A stretch of DNA of 64,000 nt from Rhodocollybia butyracea (GCA_015501585.1 JADNRY010000011.1:124001-188000), one strand, 5' to 3'; counted from the first letter of the stretch, positions 11,932-24,840 are shown. Notes: generated from the sequence alone by a model not told the origin. Numbers and translations are program-made.

Positions 11932-11970
11932 GGTTTGAAGTTGAATTCACGAGGTTTGAAGTTGAATTCA
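11932..11970. repeat. Two tandem copies of an 18-bp unit
   Basis: GGTTTGAAGTTGAATTCA occurs at 11932-11949 and again at 11953-11970, separated by three bases. A partial third copy (AGTTGAAG) follows at about 11975. The repeat ends about 20 bp from the stop codon of the PABA synthase gene, in its 3' untranslated region. It looks like a local duplication. Confidence 0.75.
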
Positions 11971-11992
11971 TGAGAAGTTGAAGTCATACATA

Positions 11993-14302
11993 CTACACTC
12001 TAGGTTTTGAAGCACCAAAAGCTCCCAAAACACTCTGAAGCTTCAAAAGCATCTCATCCCACTCCGCCTCTGGTAGAGATAACGCAGTTATCGCGCCTCC
12101 GGCTCCGATTACCCAATTCTCCACATCCGGGTCCTCTTCTCGAGGCTCCGAATCGTGTTTGAAGCAGCTACGGATGGCGACGGACCAGTCTCCCCCACCA
12201 CCGACACACCAGTAACCAAAAACACCAGAGTAGCAACTCCTGTCTTCATCTTCTAAGCTTTGAAGAATTTCGACACTTCTTTTCTTGGGAGCTCCCGTCA
12301 TGCTACCTGATAGAACCGTTATGTTAGGACTGAAGAAACTCGGAGGAAAAAATGAAGATTACCTGGAGGTAGACTGTGCTTCAGTACTTCCCAACCAACG
12401 TCTTTCCTCCTCGACCCAGAAGGTAGACATCCTTCGATCACACTAACCATTTGCCACACAGTTTCATATTCCTCTATCCCACAAAATTGCTTCACGTCCA
12501 CATCTTGTCCCACTACACCATGTAAATCGTGGCGGATGAGATCGACGATCATCAAGTTCTCCGCGACCTCTTTGGGACTTCCTCGTAAAGCCTCCTCAGC
12601 AGAAGCACGGTCGATACCAGGCGCTTTGCGAATGGTTCCTTTGATGGGACGCAGTTGACATAGGGAGTTGGGTGGACGGGTGTAGGAGAGAAAACGTTCA
12701 GGTGAAGAGGAAAGGAAGGTGGTTGGATGGAGTCGGAGATATGCGGAATACGGCGCAGGATTTTTTTGTCGGAGAACTTTGTATCTGTCCCAAGTAGACA
12801 AGGAACGGGGAACAGAGACTTGAGTGTGTGCGGTAAGGCATAGTTCGTACGAGTCTCCTGAACGAAGGAAATCCTGCGCTGTTTGGATTTTTGCGATGTA
12901 ACGAGAGCGATCGGGTAAATTGATACATGCAGGGGCACACTCTGTATGGGGGGCTGTCATTGTCGAGCTGGCGCAAAGACTGTATAATCGTTGAGACATG
13001 TTGCTTATCCATTCATAGTCATCAGCCAGCAAGGACTGGATGTATAATCTGCCGGTCGTATGGTCGAGTACTAGGGATCTCTCGACGTAAACAAGGTTCA
13101 CATCTTGATATGGATTACTATTCATTCTATCGGGACGCAACGGAACGTTAAGAGAGTGTACACCAAGCTCATAGCTCAGCATTCCAACGAGACCACCCCA
13201 GAAAGGCACATCTGGGCAGCCATCTTTGGCCTCAGCGTCCTGCATGAACCGAGAAATCCAAGACCAAATATCCTGGCCGATCAGCGGGTCACAAGTAACC
13301 GTTTTCCCGCGCGTCAGGGTGACTGAGCTATCACCAACCGAGTAAAGAATTTGGGGAGAGGTAGGAAGGAGTGAAGCAACTATCGAGAACCGTCCAGGAT
13401 TTGCTGCTGAGTCTAACAAGATGAAAGGTGATTGGTGGTCGTTTACGCCCAGCATTTCACAGATAGCAATGATGCTTGCTCCAGGCTTCTCGATAACAGA
13501 AGTAAGAACGGACGATGCAGAGGGGGCATAAGATGGTGGCTGCCGCGATTCTAGATGGGGCCATGGATGTCCAATGATCTCCATCGCGGAGGTATTATAC
13601 GAGGATATCTGTCGACCTCTTTCCTTTGACCATTCTTGAGCCAGTTCCCAAAAGTTGCGCAAAATGTGCAACCCTCCATCATCCGTCAGAACGGACTCTG
13701 GATGATATTGGACACCCCAAAATGGACGAGTTCGGTGTTTCCCTGCCATAAGAACAATGCCATTCTCTGCTCCGTCATCTGCCCAAGCTAATGTTTCTAT
13801 CTCTTTCGAGCAAGGTTCCACGTACAACGAATGGTAACGGACCGCTGTCAACTCATTCAAGTTTGTGAAGATATCCTTGCCGGTGTGTATTATCTCCGAA
13901 ACCTGGCCATGTTTTACGATCTCTAATCGTCCAAGTCGCCCATCGTGCTCTATAACAAGACTTTGTAGCCCAAGGCAGACTCCAAATATTGGTAAGAGAT
14001 CCTGCTCAGATAATTTCCAGATATCCTTCACGATTCCAATATCTTCGGCGCAATCTGGTCTACCGGGACCAGGGCCAATGATAATGGCAGAAAAATGCTT
14101 TAATAGCGGAATTAGCTCATCGATAGAGAGCTGGTCATTGTAAATGATGTGGATATAGCAATCTGGAATAGCACGGCGACACAGCGCAGCTAAACTGAGT
14201 GTTTTATTGTTTAGTGAGCACATACGTAAATAAGAAAACTCACTTGAAGGTGAAGGAATCGTAAGAATCAATGAGAAGAAGCCTTGGGCGTTGAATAGTC
14301 AT
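11993..14302 (-). CDS. ABZ1: Fused p-aminobenzoate (aminodeoxychorismate) synthase, PabA-PabB type
   Basis: A short exon gives MTIQRPRLLLIDSYDSFTF (ATG 14300-14302) and splices with GTGAGT to NLAALCRRAIPDC. The N-terminal class I glutamine amidotransferase has the oxyanion motif GPGPGRPD, the nucleophile Cys in GVCLGLQS, RYHSLYV and the catalytic His/Glu in QYHPES. The C-terminal chorismate-binding half has SGDSYELCLT, SSSPERFLSY, RPIKGTIRKA, AENLMIVDLIRHDL and, after the last intron, TGAPKKRSVEIL. The Lys in PIKGT is the residue that distinguishes aminodeoxychorismate synthase from anthranilate synthase, which has PIAGT. It makes 4-amino-4-deoxychorismate from chorismate and glutamine for folate synthesis. 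The fused layout is normal in fungi. Stop at 11993-11995. It is head to head with TTI1 over about 105 bp. Confidence 0.94.
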
Positions 14303-14407
14303 GATTGGAAAGAGTTCATGGAGAATGCCCAAGAGAAGAACATGACTCGGGAAAAAACTTCATGGAGATCGGAGTATTACGTGATTCTATCTCAGTATCT
14401 GTCTCTC

Positions 14408-17400
14408 ATGAACGCGTCTGACCACTTCAAAATAGTGAGCGTTTCTTTCTACTAATGTTTTTCGACTAAACATTTGTTCAGTTGAAGACAATATGCGTTC
14501 CATTAATGGACGCAAGTGCCTTGAGCGCGTCATCTATACCAACTGTATCCAGGCTCTTGAATGAACTCTTGGAGATCTTGCGTAACATACGGTCTTCAGG
14601 ATATTCTCTCAATCAATCGACAATCAAATACGTTTTCTTTCCACTATACACTCTGCTCAATCGCAATGATTCGTCGGCTATCCCTGATCAGGTGCTGGAG
14701 AAAATATTCATGGTTCTGCAGGCGTTGTGTGAGGATTGGTGGTATTATCTGGAACTAAAGGACTGGGAGCAGCTCTTTATGCTCTGTGGGTCAGTTATAG
14801 GAAGTATAGGAACAAAAGGAAAGGGCAAGGAACGCGCCGACGAGACCAAGGAAGCCGCTGTTCAGTGCCTATTGACTCTCCTGCGAGGAAGAGAGAACGA
14901 CAACGGGCCACTTACCCCGAATCAAACAAGATCCCGCATGAACATGTTTATTGAACATGCTCAGACACCGTCTTTTATTCCCATTCTCGGCCAAACTCTC
15001 AATTCTACACTAACATCTGCTGAGTGCCATAGTCTGCCTTTGCAGAAAGCGACACTTGACCTGCTGCTTATCATGCTCTCTGTCTACTTTCCTGGCGATC
15101 TCGTCGTCTCAGTACTTCCTGGAGTAATCAGCACATCTTGCAAACTTTCCTTAGGTGCTCCGGGAAATAAAGGATGGGCTAAAGGTACTGTAGTAGCCAA
15201 ATCCCTCCGTGTAATGCAGGAAGTCATATCGCGGACCATTGGGGACGAGCCCTGCATTAAAGCTGGTGCGGTGGTGTCCGTAAGCAACATTGAGGAGCTT
15301 ACGGGCCTTCTTAGCGAGCAACCTCCACGACAGCCTCCTCAAAAAGAACGCCAGTATGGCACAACTCGCACACCTTCATGGCTTGGCCAGACCTCATTGC
15401 AGCTCCTCATTGCAATGAAAACCCTCTCCTCTCTTGTCAAACACCCTACCCCGTCTGCCCTGAATGCATTGTGCGAGTTTTCAGCGCATGTGTTACTCAC
15501 TACTCCGACGACTTTACCGCAATGTCAACCCCTTCTACTATCGTATCTCCTGGCATTATCCAACGCGGAATTTCCTAGTGTCTCAGCAAAAGCTACCGAC
15601 TCGTTGTTGGACCTTCTAACTACACCTTCTGAAGCACGACTCTCTATTACACGGGCTCTCATGCGAATAACTAGAGACAACCTAACTGCTTTACCAGTCC
15701 TTTTGCCTTCCCACGTAGATTCAAAGGTGGAGCATGTTGCTGGCATCATCGAGGCCATTTGTCTCCTTGCGACGAGAGGCGACCAGAACAGCTTGAGTTC
15801 TGTTGCATCCGAGATTGCGAAACTTCTAGGCCCCACGGGCGGTGTAGAGAAATGGGGATGGAGCTTGTTATCCGTACTAGAACTCGCCGATCCTGAAGTC
15901 ATTGTTACTCGAGCGTCGGCGGCACAGACGATGTTAGAAAATAACCCCGATGCCTCACCTTGGCTTCCGTTTCCTCAGCCTACGCTCAAGAACGTTTCCT
16001 TTACCAGTACCTACGAGTCTTTGGTCCGGATGTTTCATGCTTTGGGAAAGGCTGCCGGTGAGGCGGGTCTTTTTGCGGTAGAATGGTTTGTGAGTGTAGG
16101 TCAAAGTGGAAAAGACTCTAAAGCTGCCACGGGCATGTGGTGTGCTTGTCGATTACTTGAGGGGATATCGAATGTAGACTTATTTCAGGATCCCTCAACA
16201 ATTTTGAAGCTGTCTAGCCGTAAAAAGCTCGAGAAACTCGCTCGTGCATTAGCCAAAAGTACATCACAACTTTGGGATGGTATTGGCGAAGATGTCCTCG
16301 ATGTATCTTCCGAAGACATACCAGATAATCATCAAGACCCACTGGAATCAATTCAGCATGTCAAAGGCTTGGTTCAGCTTCATGATACCCTCCAAATCAG
16401 TCGAGGCACACCCATCGGTGTACGCATCAGTTCACAACCAACGCTCCATCGTGCTCTTTCTCTTCAGCTTCTTTCTTTAACCGCGGGGATTCTCGAGGCT
16501 CGGTTCGCTCCGCTATTCATCTACACATTATATCCTATCCTGCACAGTATCGTCTCTCCCATTTCTTTCCTTTCGGAAACCGCATTGAGGGCTCTCACTT
16601 TTGTGACCGTCTGTACATCATATGCATCACCTGCAAATCTACTATTGTCGAACTTCGATTATGTTCTTGATTCGGTGTCGCGACGCCTTAATCGACAATG
16701 GCTGGACGTCGACGCTACGAAGGTCTTGACTGTCATGATACGCTTGGTCGGCGCTGACGTTGTCGATCGTGCTGGAGACGTCGTCGAAGAGTGCTTTGAT
16801 CGTCTGGATGAATATCATGGATATGAAATAGTTGTTGAAGGTCTTGTGGAAGTTTTAAGTGAAGTCATGAAGGTAATCAGATTTGAAGCGTTGTCCAAGC
16901 AGACCGACGGCACGACTCTGCCAATAATGCAAGCTCAGGCTGACCAGCAAAAGTTTGATTCATTTTTCGAGTGGTTTATGCACCGGCATGAATCACCAGT
17001 AGATGATGATGAAGACTATGGCCCGGCACCACGAAGAGCATGGGGAGAGAACGACGTTCAAGACAAAGGGAAGGACAAGGACAACACCGAAGACGAGCCA
17101 GAGTCAGAGGCGGTGCTACCAGATGAGGAGCCCCCACTAGACTCCTCCCAGGCTCTGACTAAACAAGTTGTTCAGCGCTCGATATATTTCCTTACGCACG
17201 AATCTGTTGGCATCCGTGCTCGCATTCTGGATCTCCTGGGCTCCTCTGTCCCAGTCCTATCAGAATCCTCTTTGATGCCTTCCATCCACTCCGCTTGGCC
17301 ATTCATCCTTAACCGTCTGGCTGACGCCGAAATAATCGTCGTCAGCGCTGCAGCGGCTCTCGTCGAGGCACTCGCAGCCTACATGGGAAGCTTAATGTTC

Positions 17401-17844
17401 CGTAGGATATGGGATGACGTATGGCCCCGCTTTCGCACTATGCTTTCAAAGCTGGAATTAGCAGACAAATCTAATACAATAAACCGTCGAGTTCGCGGAG
17501 GAGTCGGGACAGAGTCTGTGTATACGCATTCCCATCGGTTGTACCGATCCATCATCAAAACGATGACTGCTGCATTGAGAGGCGTGGATCCTCAGGATAG
17601 CTCGAATTGGGAAGTCATTGTAGCGTTCCGACGTTTCCTCCATTCAGAAGCAGCAGATGAGCTCCAGCAATGTGCTCGTCAATTGTATGTTGCTTCTGGG
17701 ATGGTAAATGCTGATGCAGTATGGCTCGCTCTCACTGCCACCTCAGGACAGGTCGCTTCCACCTCCACAAAATTCTTGCATGAAGCTCAATGGAATATCG
17801 TACAAAACGTGTCATTGATTTTGGGCGAACTCGAGCCGAATTAG
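14408..17844 (+). CDS. tti1: TTI1 (TELO2-interacting protein 1), TTT/ASTRA complex HEAT-repeat protein
   Basis: The first exon, MNASDHFKI (ATG 14408-14410), splices through a GTGAGC-CAG intron to LKTICVPLMDAS. This reproduces the F..L+P.C..L start of TTI1. The remaining 1120 codons are uninterrupted, giving about 1130 residues, normal for the family. The protein is almost wholly helical HEAT repeat. It has the early motif IKYVFFPLYTLL and the C-terminal block IWDDVWPRFRTML. An acidic Asp/Glu linker lies around 16990-17150. TTI1 works with TEL2 and TTI2 to stabilise PIKK kinases (TOR, ATM/ATR-like, TRRAP) through Hsp90. Few introns contrast with its neighbours. The stop at 17842-17844 is only 18 bp from the convergent dCMP deaminase stop, so the 3' ends must overlap. 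Confidence 0.88.
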
Positions 17845-17862
17845 ATGTATATACAACGTGAA

Positions 17863-19439
17863 CTATCTTCCAATTAACAGACTATCATTGTCCTCGTCAG
17901 ACGCATTCATATCGATCGTGCTCGTATCATAACTGTCATCCTGCAAAAGCTTTGGGAGTACTGACAGACGGGGTCTGGCGGGGTCAAATCTCCTCAACTG
18001 AACTCCAGCTTCTGCAAAGAGTTTTGCTGATGCAGCGTCTCTGCTATCAAGAGTCAGTGATGTTGGTGGATCTAAGAAAGGAGCCGGCCGCACACTTTGT
18101 ATGAAAGATTATAGATCACGCATTCCACACCTGTCTGGATAATCTTTACAGTGCATTTGAGGCACGGACAGCTGGAAAAAGCGTAAATTACAAGAACTTG
18201 AGGAAGAAAGACAGCCACGTACGTATTACAATACAGCACCGATCCTTTCCCGACACGTTCCCTTCCCGCCTCTAAGAGCGCGTTCTCTTCTGCATGAAGA
18301 CAGAGACATTCGTCGTTGTCACTTTCGCTTTTTGCACCTTCATTGCACCGAGCACATCCACCTTCATTACAGTTTCGCACGCCTCGTGGCGTTCCGTTGT
18401 AGCTGTTGACTGGTCACTGAACTGAAGCGGATAGTAAGGGAAAGAACTCATTACCCGGTCGAAACTATCCGTTTGTCGCGTACTAATATAGCGCCAACAC
18501 GTCTTTTCATGCAGTTTGATCTTTGGGAGGCCAAGGAAGCAAGCGTCTGCAGAACCAGAGGTGAAATAATTGGCGAAGATAATGGTTAAGTGTTTATACC
18601 ATAAAGTAAGTATCCCAGTCGGGCCTTAGATGTACTGGATTGAGCAAATCGAGACATTCAATATGGGCATGAAAAGCAGAGATTGTAGGGTGATCATTGA
18701 CAACACGAAGGTTAATCCAGTCTGTCATTTCATGCAGTGAGGAACTCCCTCTTCCAAATCGCCGTTCATCGTCTTCCGCGACAAAAGATTGAAAAGATAG
18801 GTTGCTAAATCGTGCATGTGAGATATTTCTCAGCAGCTGAGCAACAAGACCTCTGTACCTGTGTGATCGCCGGTATCTATCAGTCAAAGGAGCGTCTAGA
18901 CTCAACAGCAAGAAAAAAGGTCTCTTTATGAATGTCTCCAACACTTCTCGATTCCCAAGGTCTGTCGTAACAAAATTCGATCTCCAATTACACGTCACGT
19001 AGTCCAGGATTTCTTCTGGTGTGCTGAAGGATAACGACGGAACGATACGATTGCTATCGAAGCTACTAGTGACCGTATTGCCGTCCTCGGAAAACGGTAA
19101 TGGTGACTGTAAGGGTGTCGCATCCGTAAAAGTCAAAAAAGACAAATGTTTTGCAGCTTTCTTGACACCGTTGTTCTGTCGATGGTTGGATTGGATGAAA
19201 GGAGAGTATTCTGGATTCGAGAGCTGCGGTAAATGAATGTTGTGAATTCACGAAGATTTGCGCCCGTGGTTACCTTAGACAACTCGAGTCGAATAACAGT
19301 AAACCCTTTGGAAGCCACTAGGTACTGGTTTGAAGAATTGAACGTGGAAACTGGACAGATACTGGTGTCAAGACTTTCGACTTACATTTTCCAACGTTGA
19401 GCAACCGCAACTACGCGTCCCAATGATAGCGATGAACAT
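17863..19439 (-). CDS. dcd1: Deoxycytidylate (dCMP) deaminase with kinase-like N-terminal domain (DCD1)
   Basis: The exon chain runs from MFIAIIGTRSCGCSTLENYL (ATG 19437-19439) through SKGFTVIRLELS and FIKRPFFLLLSLDAPLTDRY to RPDWDTYFM. It then continues TLASLASQRSNCMKRRVGAI, TGYNGTPRGV and CNEGGCARC. Catalytic zinc motifs are HAEENALLEAGRE (His and catalytic Glu) and CPCLKCTVKIIQTG (PCxxC). The reaction is dCMP to dUMP, feeding thymidylate synthesis. The N-terminal extension, with a WDTYFM linker, matches the long form known in yeast. It looks like a nucleotide-kinase P-loop in which the Lys of GxxxxGKS/T is replaced (GTRSCGCST). The C-terminal tail after the core is acidic and poorly conserved. 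At least five introns. Stop at 17863-17865. Confidence 0.93.
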
Positions 19440-19564
19440 ATGTAAGTAGCAGAACAGATGGCCGTCAGGGGCAAACACAAAAGAAATCAGATGTATCATA
19501 TGTACTTTATAATCACAAGTTAACTATTCCAAGGACATATTATGTATAATGCGACTCTCAGGCT

Positions 19565-20620
19565 TCATACTTCTCTAGGGGCTGGCTTGGCAACTTGAGG
19601 CTGCAAAGGAGATTATATTCAGCAGCTACTTGCAGCAAACAGAATACTCACAACTAATTTTGCGTTCTTTCGTTTCTCCTTTGCCATAGCCCGGCCAGTA
19701 GCTCTCTGCTCTTTGGCAGCCTTCATGTCTTTCGGAGCCGTAGTACGTAGCTGTTTGATATGGGTCGGTACAATGGATGTCCGCTTTAGCTCTGCTATTG
19801 TGACCTGAGTAGACAGCCAACTCGCAGTTAATATCGGCACATCTGCAATGAGTGAAAGAATGTTTGACACTCCTGGTGCATTCTTCTATGATGAGCGAAT
19901 GATGAGCGATGGGCAACAGTAGCGATGGATGAAGCTTACATCTATAGCCATGACTGCAACTCGTCGTACTCCCATGACTTCAGCCAAGGTGAATTCAGCC
20001 CCGGGTGGAAGCGGAACGAGGAGAATGGGATCAGGTGGGTTTGTAGAGTTGTACGCAGCCACCAGATGTGGAAGATGATCTATAAGCATAGGAGGATTGA
20101 CGTCTGCACGACATACGAGAACGATTTTGACGTTAGGCATGCTGTCTTCTGGGTTTCCTCCGCGACGAGTTCGTACTAAAGTTTCAAGACGTTTGGTGAC
20201 TGTGTTGATTCCCGTTACGAGATGAGATAGCACTTCTGGGGGATCTGAGACAGGGATATCCATCTGCATTTCAGTGGAGGACACGGCAACTGGCCGATCA
20301 TCCGATTCGAGAGTTGCCTTTTTCTTTCTAGGCCGTATTTTTTCCGACTGTTCTCGTTTACGCTTCCGATTTGCCTGGAAATAAGCGCTTTGGTATTCGG
20401 AGACACCATCCAGTAGAGATATAACCTGAGCAAGGACTACGTTTTGGAGATTGATAGGTATCGATGGCCTCGAAGGGAATTAGATATGAAGACGTTTGAA
20501 CATAAGCTCGCACCAAAGAATCCGAAAAGGGTTATCAAGAACACCCTTGAACACGACTTTCTTTTCTGGCTGGCCGGGCTTTTCACGATTTGAAGCATGT
20601 GTGTGCACTTTAACAGACAT
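19565..20620 (-). CDS. pop3: RNase P/MRP protein subunit POP3
   Basis: ATG at 20618-20620 starts MSVKVHTHASNREKPG, followed by KKVVFKGVLDNPFRI. This, joined to VPINLQNVVLAQVISLLDGV, is the signature of the fungal Pop3 family. A basic nuclear-type stretch (RKRKREQSEKIRPRKKK) follows. The second half, KIVLVCRADVNPPMLIDHLP and AGAEFTLAEVMGVRRVAVMAI-like residues around 19940-20130, resembles the L7Ae/Rpp38-like fold expected for Pop3. A last short exon after GTGAGT encodes PQVAKPAPREV, stop 19565-19567. The protein binds RNase P and RNase MRP RNAs and acts in tRNA and rRNA precursor processing. Assignment is good although the family is weakly conserved. Confidence 0.82.
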
Positions 20621-20784
20621 AATGAAAAGTAGGCCTGAGGCAGTCCCCTGTAAGTGGTTGACGGCTTAAGCGAGAAACTTCAATGAAAAGCAGTAATGTG
20701 GTAAATCTTTAAAAAAAACAGTAAAGTGGTATGTAAATCAAACACGTGCACGCGAAATACAGCTTTGACCTTAGCTTGACCACC

Positions 20785-23583
20785 ATGTCTATTGGCCTTG
20801 GGCTAAACACAAACTCCAGCAGTCACCTTTCTGTCTCAAGAATTACCCAAGCTAACACCGACTCACTTCGCTCTGCATCTTCAATGCAAGGTCTCTTCCA
20901 AGCGGAGAATGGAGACGGCATGGTTGAATTGGACTCTGGAAATGGTACATCTGGTTTCAAAACAGGCTCGCGTATAATTCCAGAATCTCTCCATTTGGAA
21001 TCTGCAGATAGTATCGGATCCGAATGTTCACCGGAAAAGGCATCTCAGCTTTCTCGCCATGGCACTCTGCTAACTGCGAATGCTACGCCTAGTCGCAAAG
21101 CTGCTGAGCTGAAATCGATTCTCGGAAATGCTAATGCTCGGCTCAAACCAGGGGCTTCAATTCTTCCAGCTGGTGCCATGTCATCTATGGAATCCACATC
21201 TCTTGAGCAAGCCAAGCCTCGCGCTCGTGTCGAAGTAGATGTAATCCCAGAAACCAATATCTTTGTACAGGGCGGGTATATCAATGGTACAGTCAAGATT
21301 CGAATCAGGCCGCGAACGAAGACGGAGTCTGGGGCTCTTATATCTGACGGAAAAATTCGCGTCGTGGGTTTTGAATGCATTCAGAATGAAGAGAAGCGTC
21401 ATACGTTCTACCAGCAATCACTTCCTCTCTCAGAGGCATCTCCTTTTGCCCAGTATTTGTTCAACTCGCCTCCGGACAATGAAGGTTTCTACAGAGCTAA
21501 AGAGGGGTTCATGTACTACCATTCTGCATGTACCTCATGTTGGGAGGAGGAGAAGGTACGCCAAAGGGTACAATAGCTCCCCATGCTGGCGTTGCCGTGA
21601 GATACATAATCATGATGTACGTTCTATTTTAATAATTTTGGGAACTGCTAACTTCTTGTGAGTAGTTCTGTGAAAGTTAAGGAAATTGAAACCGACAGAA
21701 GGTCGATAGCTCATTTCTACCGTGACTGTGAAGTATGGCCTCGCCTAAACCCTTCGGCTATACTTGCTCCTGCTGAACAACCTATCCGTGAATCGGCTGC
21801 CAAATCGCTTTTTATGGGTGGGAGTGGTAAAGTGGGTCTAACCGCAAGTCTCCATCGCATTACATGGGTCGCTGGAGCTCAATGTTGCGTCAAGATCAGA
21901 GTCATCAACAAAAGCAAAAAGACCATCAAGAGCCTCACTACAACCTTATTCCGCTCCACTGTGACATACAAACCGAATCCTTCCCTTGAAGTTGGCGTTG
22001 ACGAATCTGGTGAACACGATGCAGATGCGTGTCAGACTTCAACCTCTCAGAAGCAGGTGGCTGAGAGCGTGCTTGAAATGGGCCAACGAGATCACGCCAG
22101 AGGGCATGCTAGCGCCAAAGGGTGGTGGGCTGGTGTTCGACCAGATGAAACTGCAGAATTTTGTCATTTTCTATCTTTGCCTTCGGATGCTATATCAATC
22201 CCTCGTGCTCGCCTTCTCGAAATCTCTTATAATCTTCGCGTCACTGTAAGCGCAGGCCCTTTGCGTTCAGAACTTCACGTCATACTTCCAATCCGCATAA
22301 TCAATTTCCTCTCTGTCGATCCCCCTCCAAGCTTTCCTCGCGAAGACCCAGTTTTACTTGATTTCCTTGGGCGGAAACCTCCTCCTGAAATCGACGAAAT
22401 CCCCGAAGAGAATGCCTACGTGCCTCATACCCTCAATGGTAGAATGTTGGAACCGTTGTCGGAAGACGATCCAGCGGACGCTGAGTACGACAGCAATTCT
22501 GATCCCGAAACTGATAATGAATCGACGTCAGGACGCGGTTTTTCCTCTCAGTCATCCCTGTCGAAGAACCTAGTTTCTGACGACCATGATAGTCAGCTAA
22601 GGCAGCTTTGTAATGCCACAGCTCACGACGACAACGAGGAGTTTGTTCAGCAGGCGGTTACCAGCTTAAGAGTCGATGCTAAGTATGGCGAATGTGGTGG
22701 TCGATTTGCGGACTTGTATTATTCCTCTGTCCAGTCAGAAGCTGACAAGAACGTGTCGGCTGATATTCCCACTCCGCATCCTTCGGAGAAGTCTTTAACT
22801 TCTCATTCCAGCACCTCGAGCGTATTTGACGTCACTCAACACAAACCTGGCCATCCTAGGAACCCATCTTCGTTTGCAGACCGAGTCCAGAAAAAACTTC
22901 AGGCCAAAGAGGATTCTAAAACTTTCCAAACGACAGCTATCGAATCTTCCTTACTACCTCCTTTACAATCTAGCGAGTCTTCTGTCAATCATAGCAAATT
23001 ATCAAGCAAGCGAGCCTCTACACGGACTGGGATGGCTCGTAAAAGGAGTTCCACTGTCGGGTCTTACTTCCGCCCTCGCGAGGAAATTCCGGACGAGGTC
23101 GAGGTTGTTGATGAGGAAAAACGCCCCCCTGATGATGTTCTACGTAGATCCCCATCGGAAAGCTCTCGAAAAGCCAGCAAACTATCGTCCTCCGGTTCGA
23201 AGGCTGGATCTAGGACTCTTCCAGTCCCTCCTTCGAGCAGCACTTCTGGACTTCCACCTCAGTCTGGAGTCAGTGCTTTGATGAACGAAATTCTCTCTAC
23301 TCAAGCGGGCTCGACAACGTCCGATAATGTCGAGGTCGCTACCGCAGTCGCATCTTCCGCGCAGCGGATTGTAACACCCGAAGAGCCGAAACGCACTACC
23401 GTTCGAACCAGATCTTACACAGTGGCGGCAACTACAACGTTCGGTCGTCAGGAGACTCCAAGGAGCATTGAGTGCCCTCTAGTAAAATCCTCGGTTGGAG
23501 GAAATTCTGTGAAAGACAGAATCCGAATGCTTGAAGAGAAAGCCAGAGGAGAGATCGGTTTGGAAAACAGTGGTCTATTGTGA
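20785..23583 (+). CDS. Alpha-arrestin-like protein, with an apparent 1-bp frameshift
   Basis: ATG at 20785-20787 is chosen (MSIGLGLNTN); no ATG lies upstream in frame. The arrestin N-lobe is seen in VEVDVIPETNIFVQGGYING, IRVVGFECIQNEEKRHTFY and GFYRAKEG. At the G4 run 21504-21507 the frame breaks. One further G would continue as VHVLPFCMYLMLGGGEG, KGTIAPHAGVAVRYII, then through the intron 21617-21665 into SVKVKEIETDRRSIAHFYR. The C-lobe follows (GLTASLHRITWVAGAQCCVK, IKSLTTTLFRSTVTYKPNP). A long Ser-rich, probably disordered tail ends at 23581-23583. Alpha-arrestins are adaptors that recruit Rsp5-type ubiquitin ligases to membrane transporters. I see no clear PPxY, so partner choice is open. 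As printed, the first frame would stop at about 21573. Confidence 0.75.
21504..21507 (+). other. Frameshift site in arrestin gene (G4 run)
   Basis: The conserved arrestin sequence is in one frame up to RAKEG and in the -1 frame directly after this G4 run. Both sides are highly family-like and the next intron phase fits the shifted frame. One missing G is the simplest explanation. Confidence 0.7.
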
Positions 23584-24840
23584 TTGTGTACATATTGCAC
23601 GATTTGCCTTCTCCGATTTTTATTATCAATTCGTGTAGAACTAGCACGTATTACTATCGGGATTTCGATATTACAAATATCGATACTGATAAAATTTATT
23701 TTTTCTCAATTTTTCGTATGGGGACGCAAAGCGTAGATAGGATGGTCATTTTCGCAGAAAAAGCAGATCTAAGAGACGAGTCAGGAATTTCATAAAAGGA
23801 GGATTCGAAATGTAACAAGTCAGGTACTCGATGCATTTCAACGAGCACCCAATCCGCCTCCACATTGTACACCGGGAGACTTTGATATGGATAGGATGCG
23901 TTCGGTCCGCCCATCGAAAAAATCATCACAAGAAAAAAAACAGTCCGATACTCACCATGCTTCGCAAGTATCATCGAGCCCACAATTTGGCAACATCGAA
24001 ATTATCCTAAAAATTTACAGAAGTCAGTTAAGTTTCTCAATACATCAAGACATCGAAAATATCAGACAAGGCTGAAATCGATTATAGTACTCCACATAAT
24101 GAATTCGGAATGTGGTAAAGTATGGTATAGAATTGAATCATCATAGCTGCTCATTCGAGGAGCATTAGAAGTGGAAATGCACTGACCATCAACTGTTTTC
24201 GCTTTGAGAATGATAGCTGCAACGACGCGTACATGACTTGACGAAGGAGAGGTGTGCATCAATAAGAGCCTTCTTGAGTCGGTTCAATGGCGGAAGCAGT
24301 GGTAGGGTCGATCAAAAGTCAAGCTTCAAGCTCGTTTGCAACGAGGAAAAATGTCGGCGCAAATGATATTTGCATCCCGAAGTCGCTTCAAAAATACGAA
24401 ATCATGTCTATAGAAGATATCAGTAGCGAGTATTAAGCAACGAAAAAAGACGGACCAGGTGAAGCTTTATTCTTTATTCACAGCCATGCATGCTTTCAGT
24501 GAGCTTGGGATGAGCTGGATGAGTTTTCATTATGCGCCAAAAGCATTGTTGGTAAAAATGGAAATGAACACCAAGGTAAGGAAAGAAAAAACACGAGAGT
24601 TTTTTATAGCTCGGCCGGTGGCAGTGCAGTCATGTGATATGATTAGACACTCTACTACTATAAATGGACAGAAGCGCCGTCGAAGACCGATTTTGAATTT
24701 ATAAGCAGAGATATCCTTCAGTCACCGGCTCTATATTTGTATATTGGAGGAGTTACAGCAAGACTTGGCTCTGTGCACAATTATGTAACGTGTTTTCACT
24801 ATATTCGACTACAATCTATGAAAAACAGTAAAAGCAGCAG
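23584..24840. other. Intergenic region with no supported gene
   Basis: About 1.25 kb between convergent gene ends (arrestin to the left, FCP1-like to the right). A 95-codon minus-strand frame at 23696-23983 has a hydrophobic start and an ASYPYQSLP segment. It also contains splice-like sites (GTGAGT near 23960), so a small secreted protein is conceivable. I recognise no domain. The right half is AT-rich with only short frames on either strand. Confidence 0.5.

Noticed and set aside
11866..11970. CRISPR-like array
   Set aside because: Microsatellite plus two copies of an 18-bp unit with no spacer structure, in a eukaryotic 3' untranslated region.
12552..13012. Frames of 104-128 codons inside the PABA synthase gene
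   Set aside because: The gene's own frame carries chorismate-binding motifs through this region; these are shadow frames.
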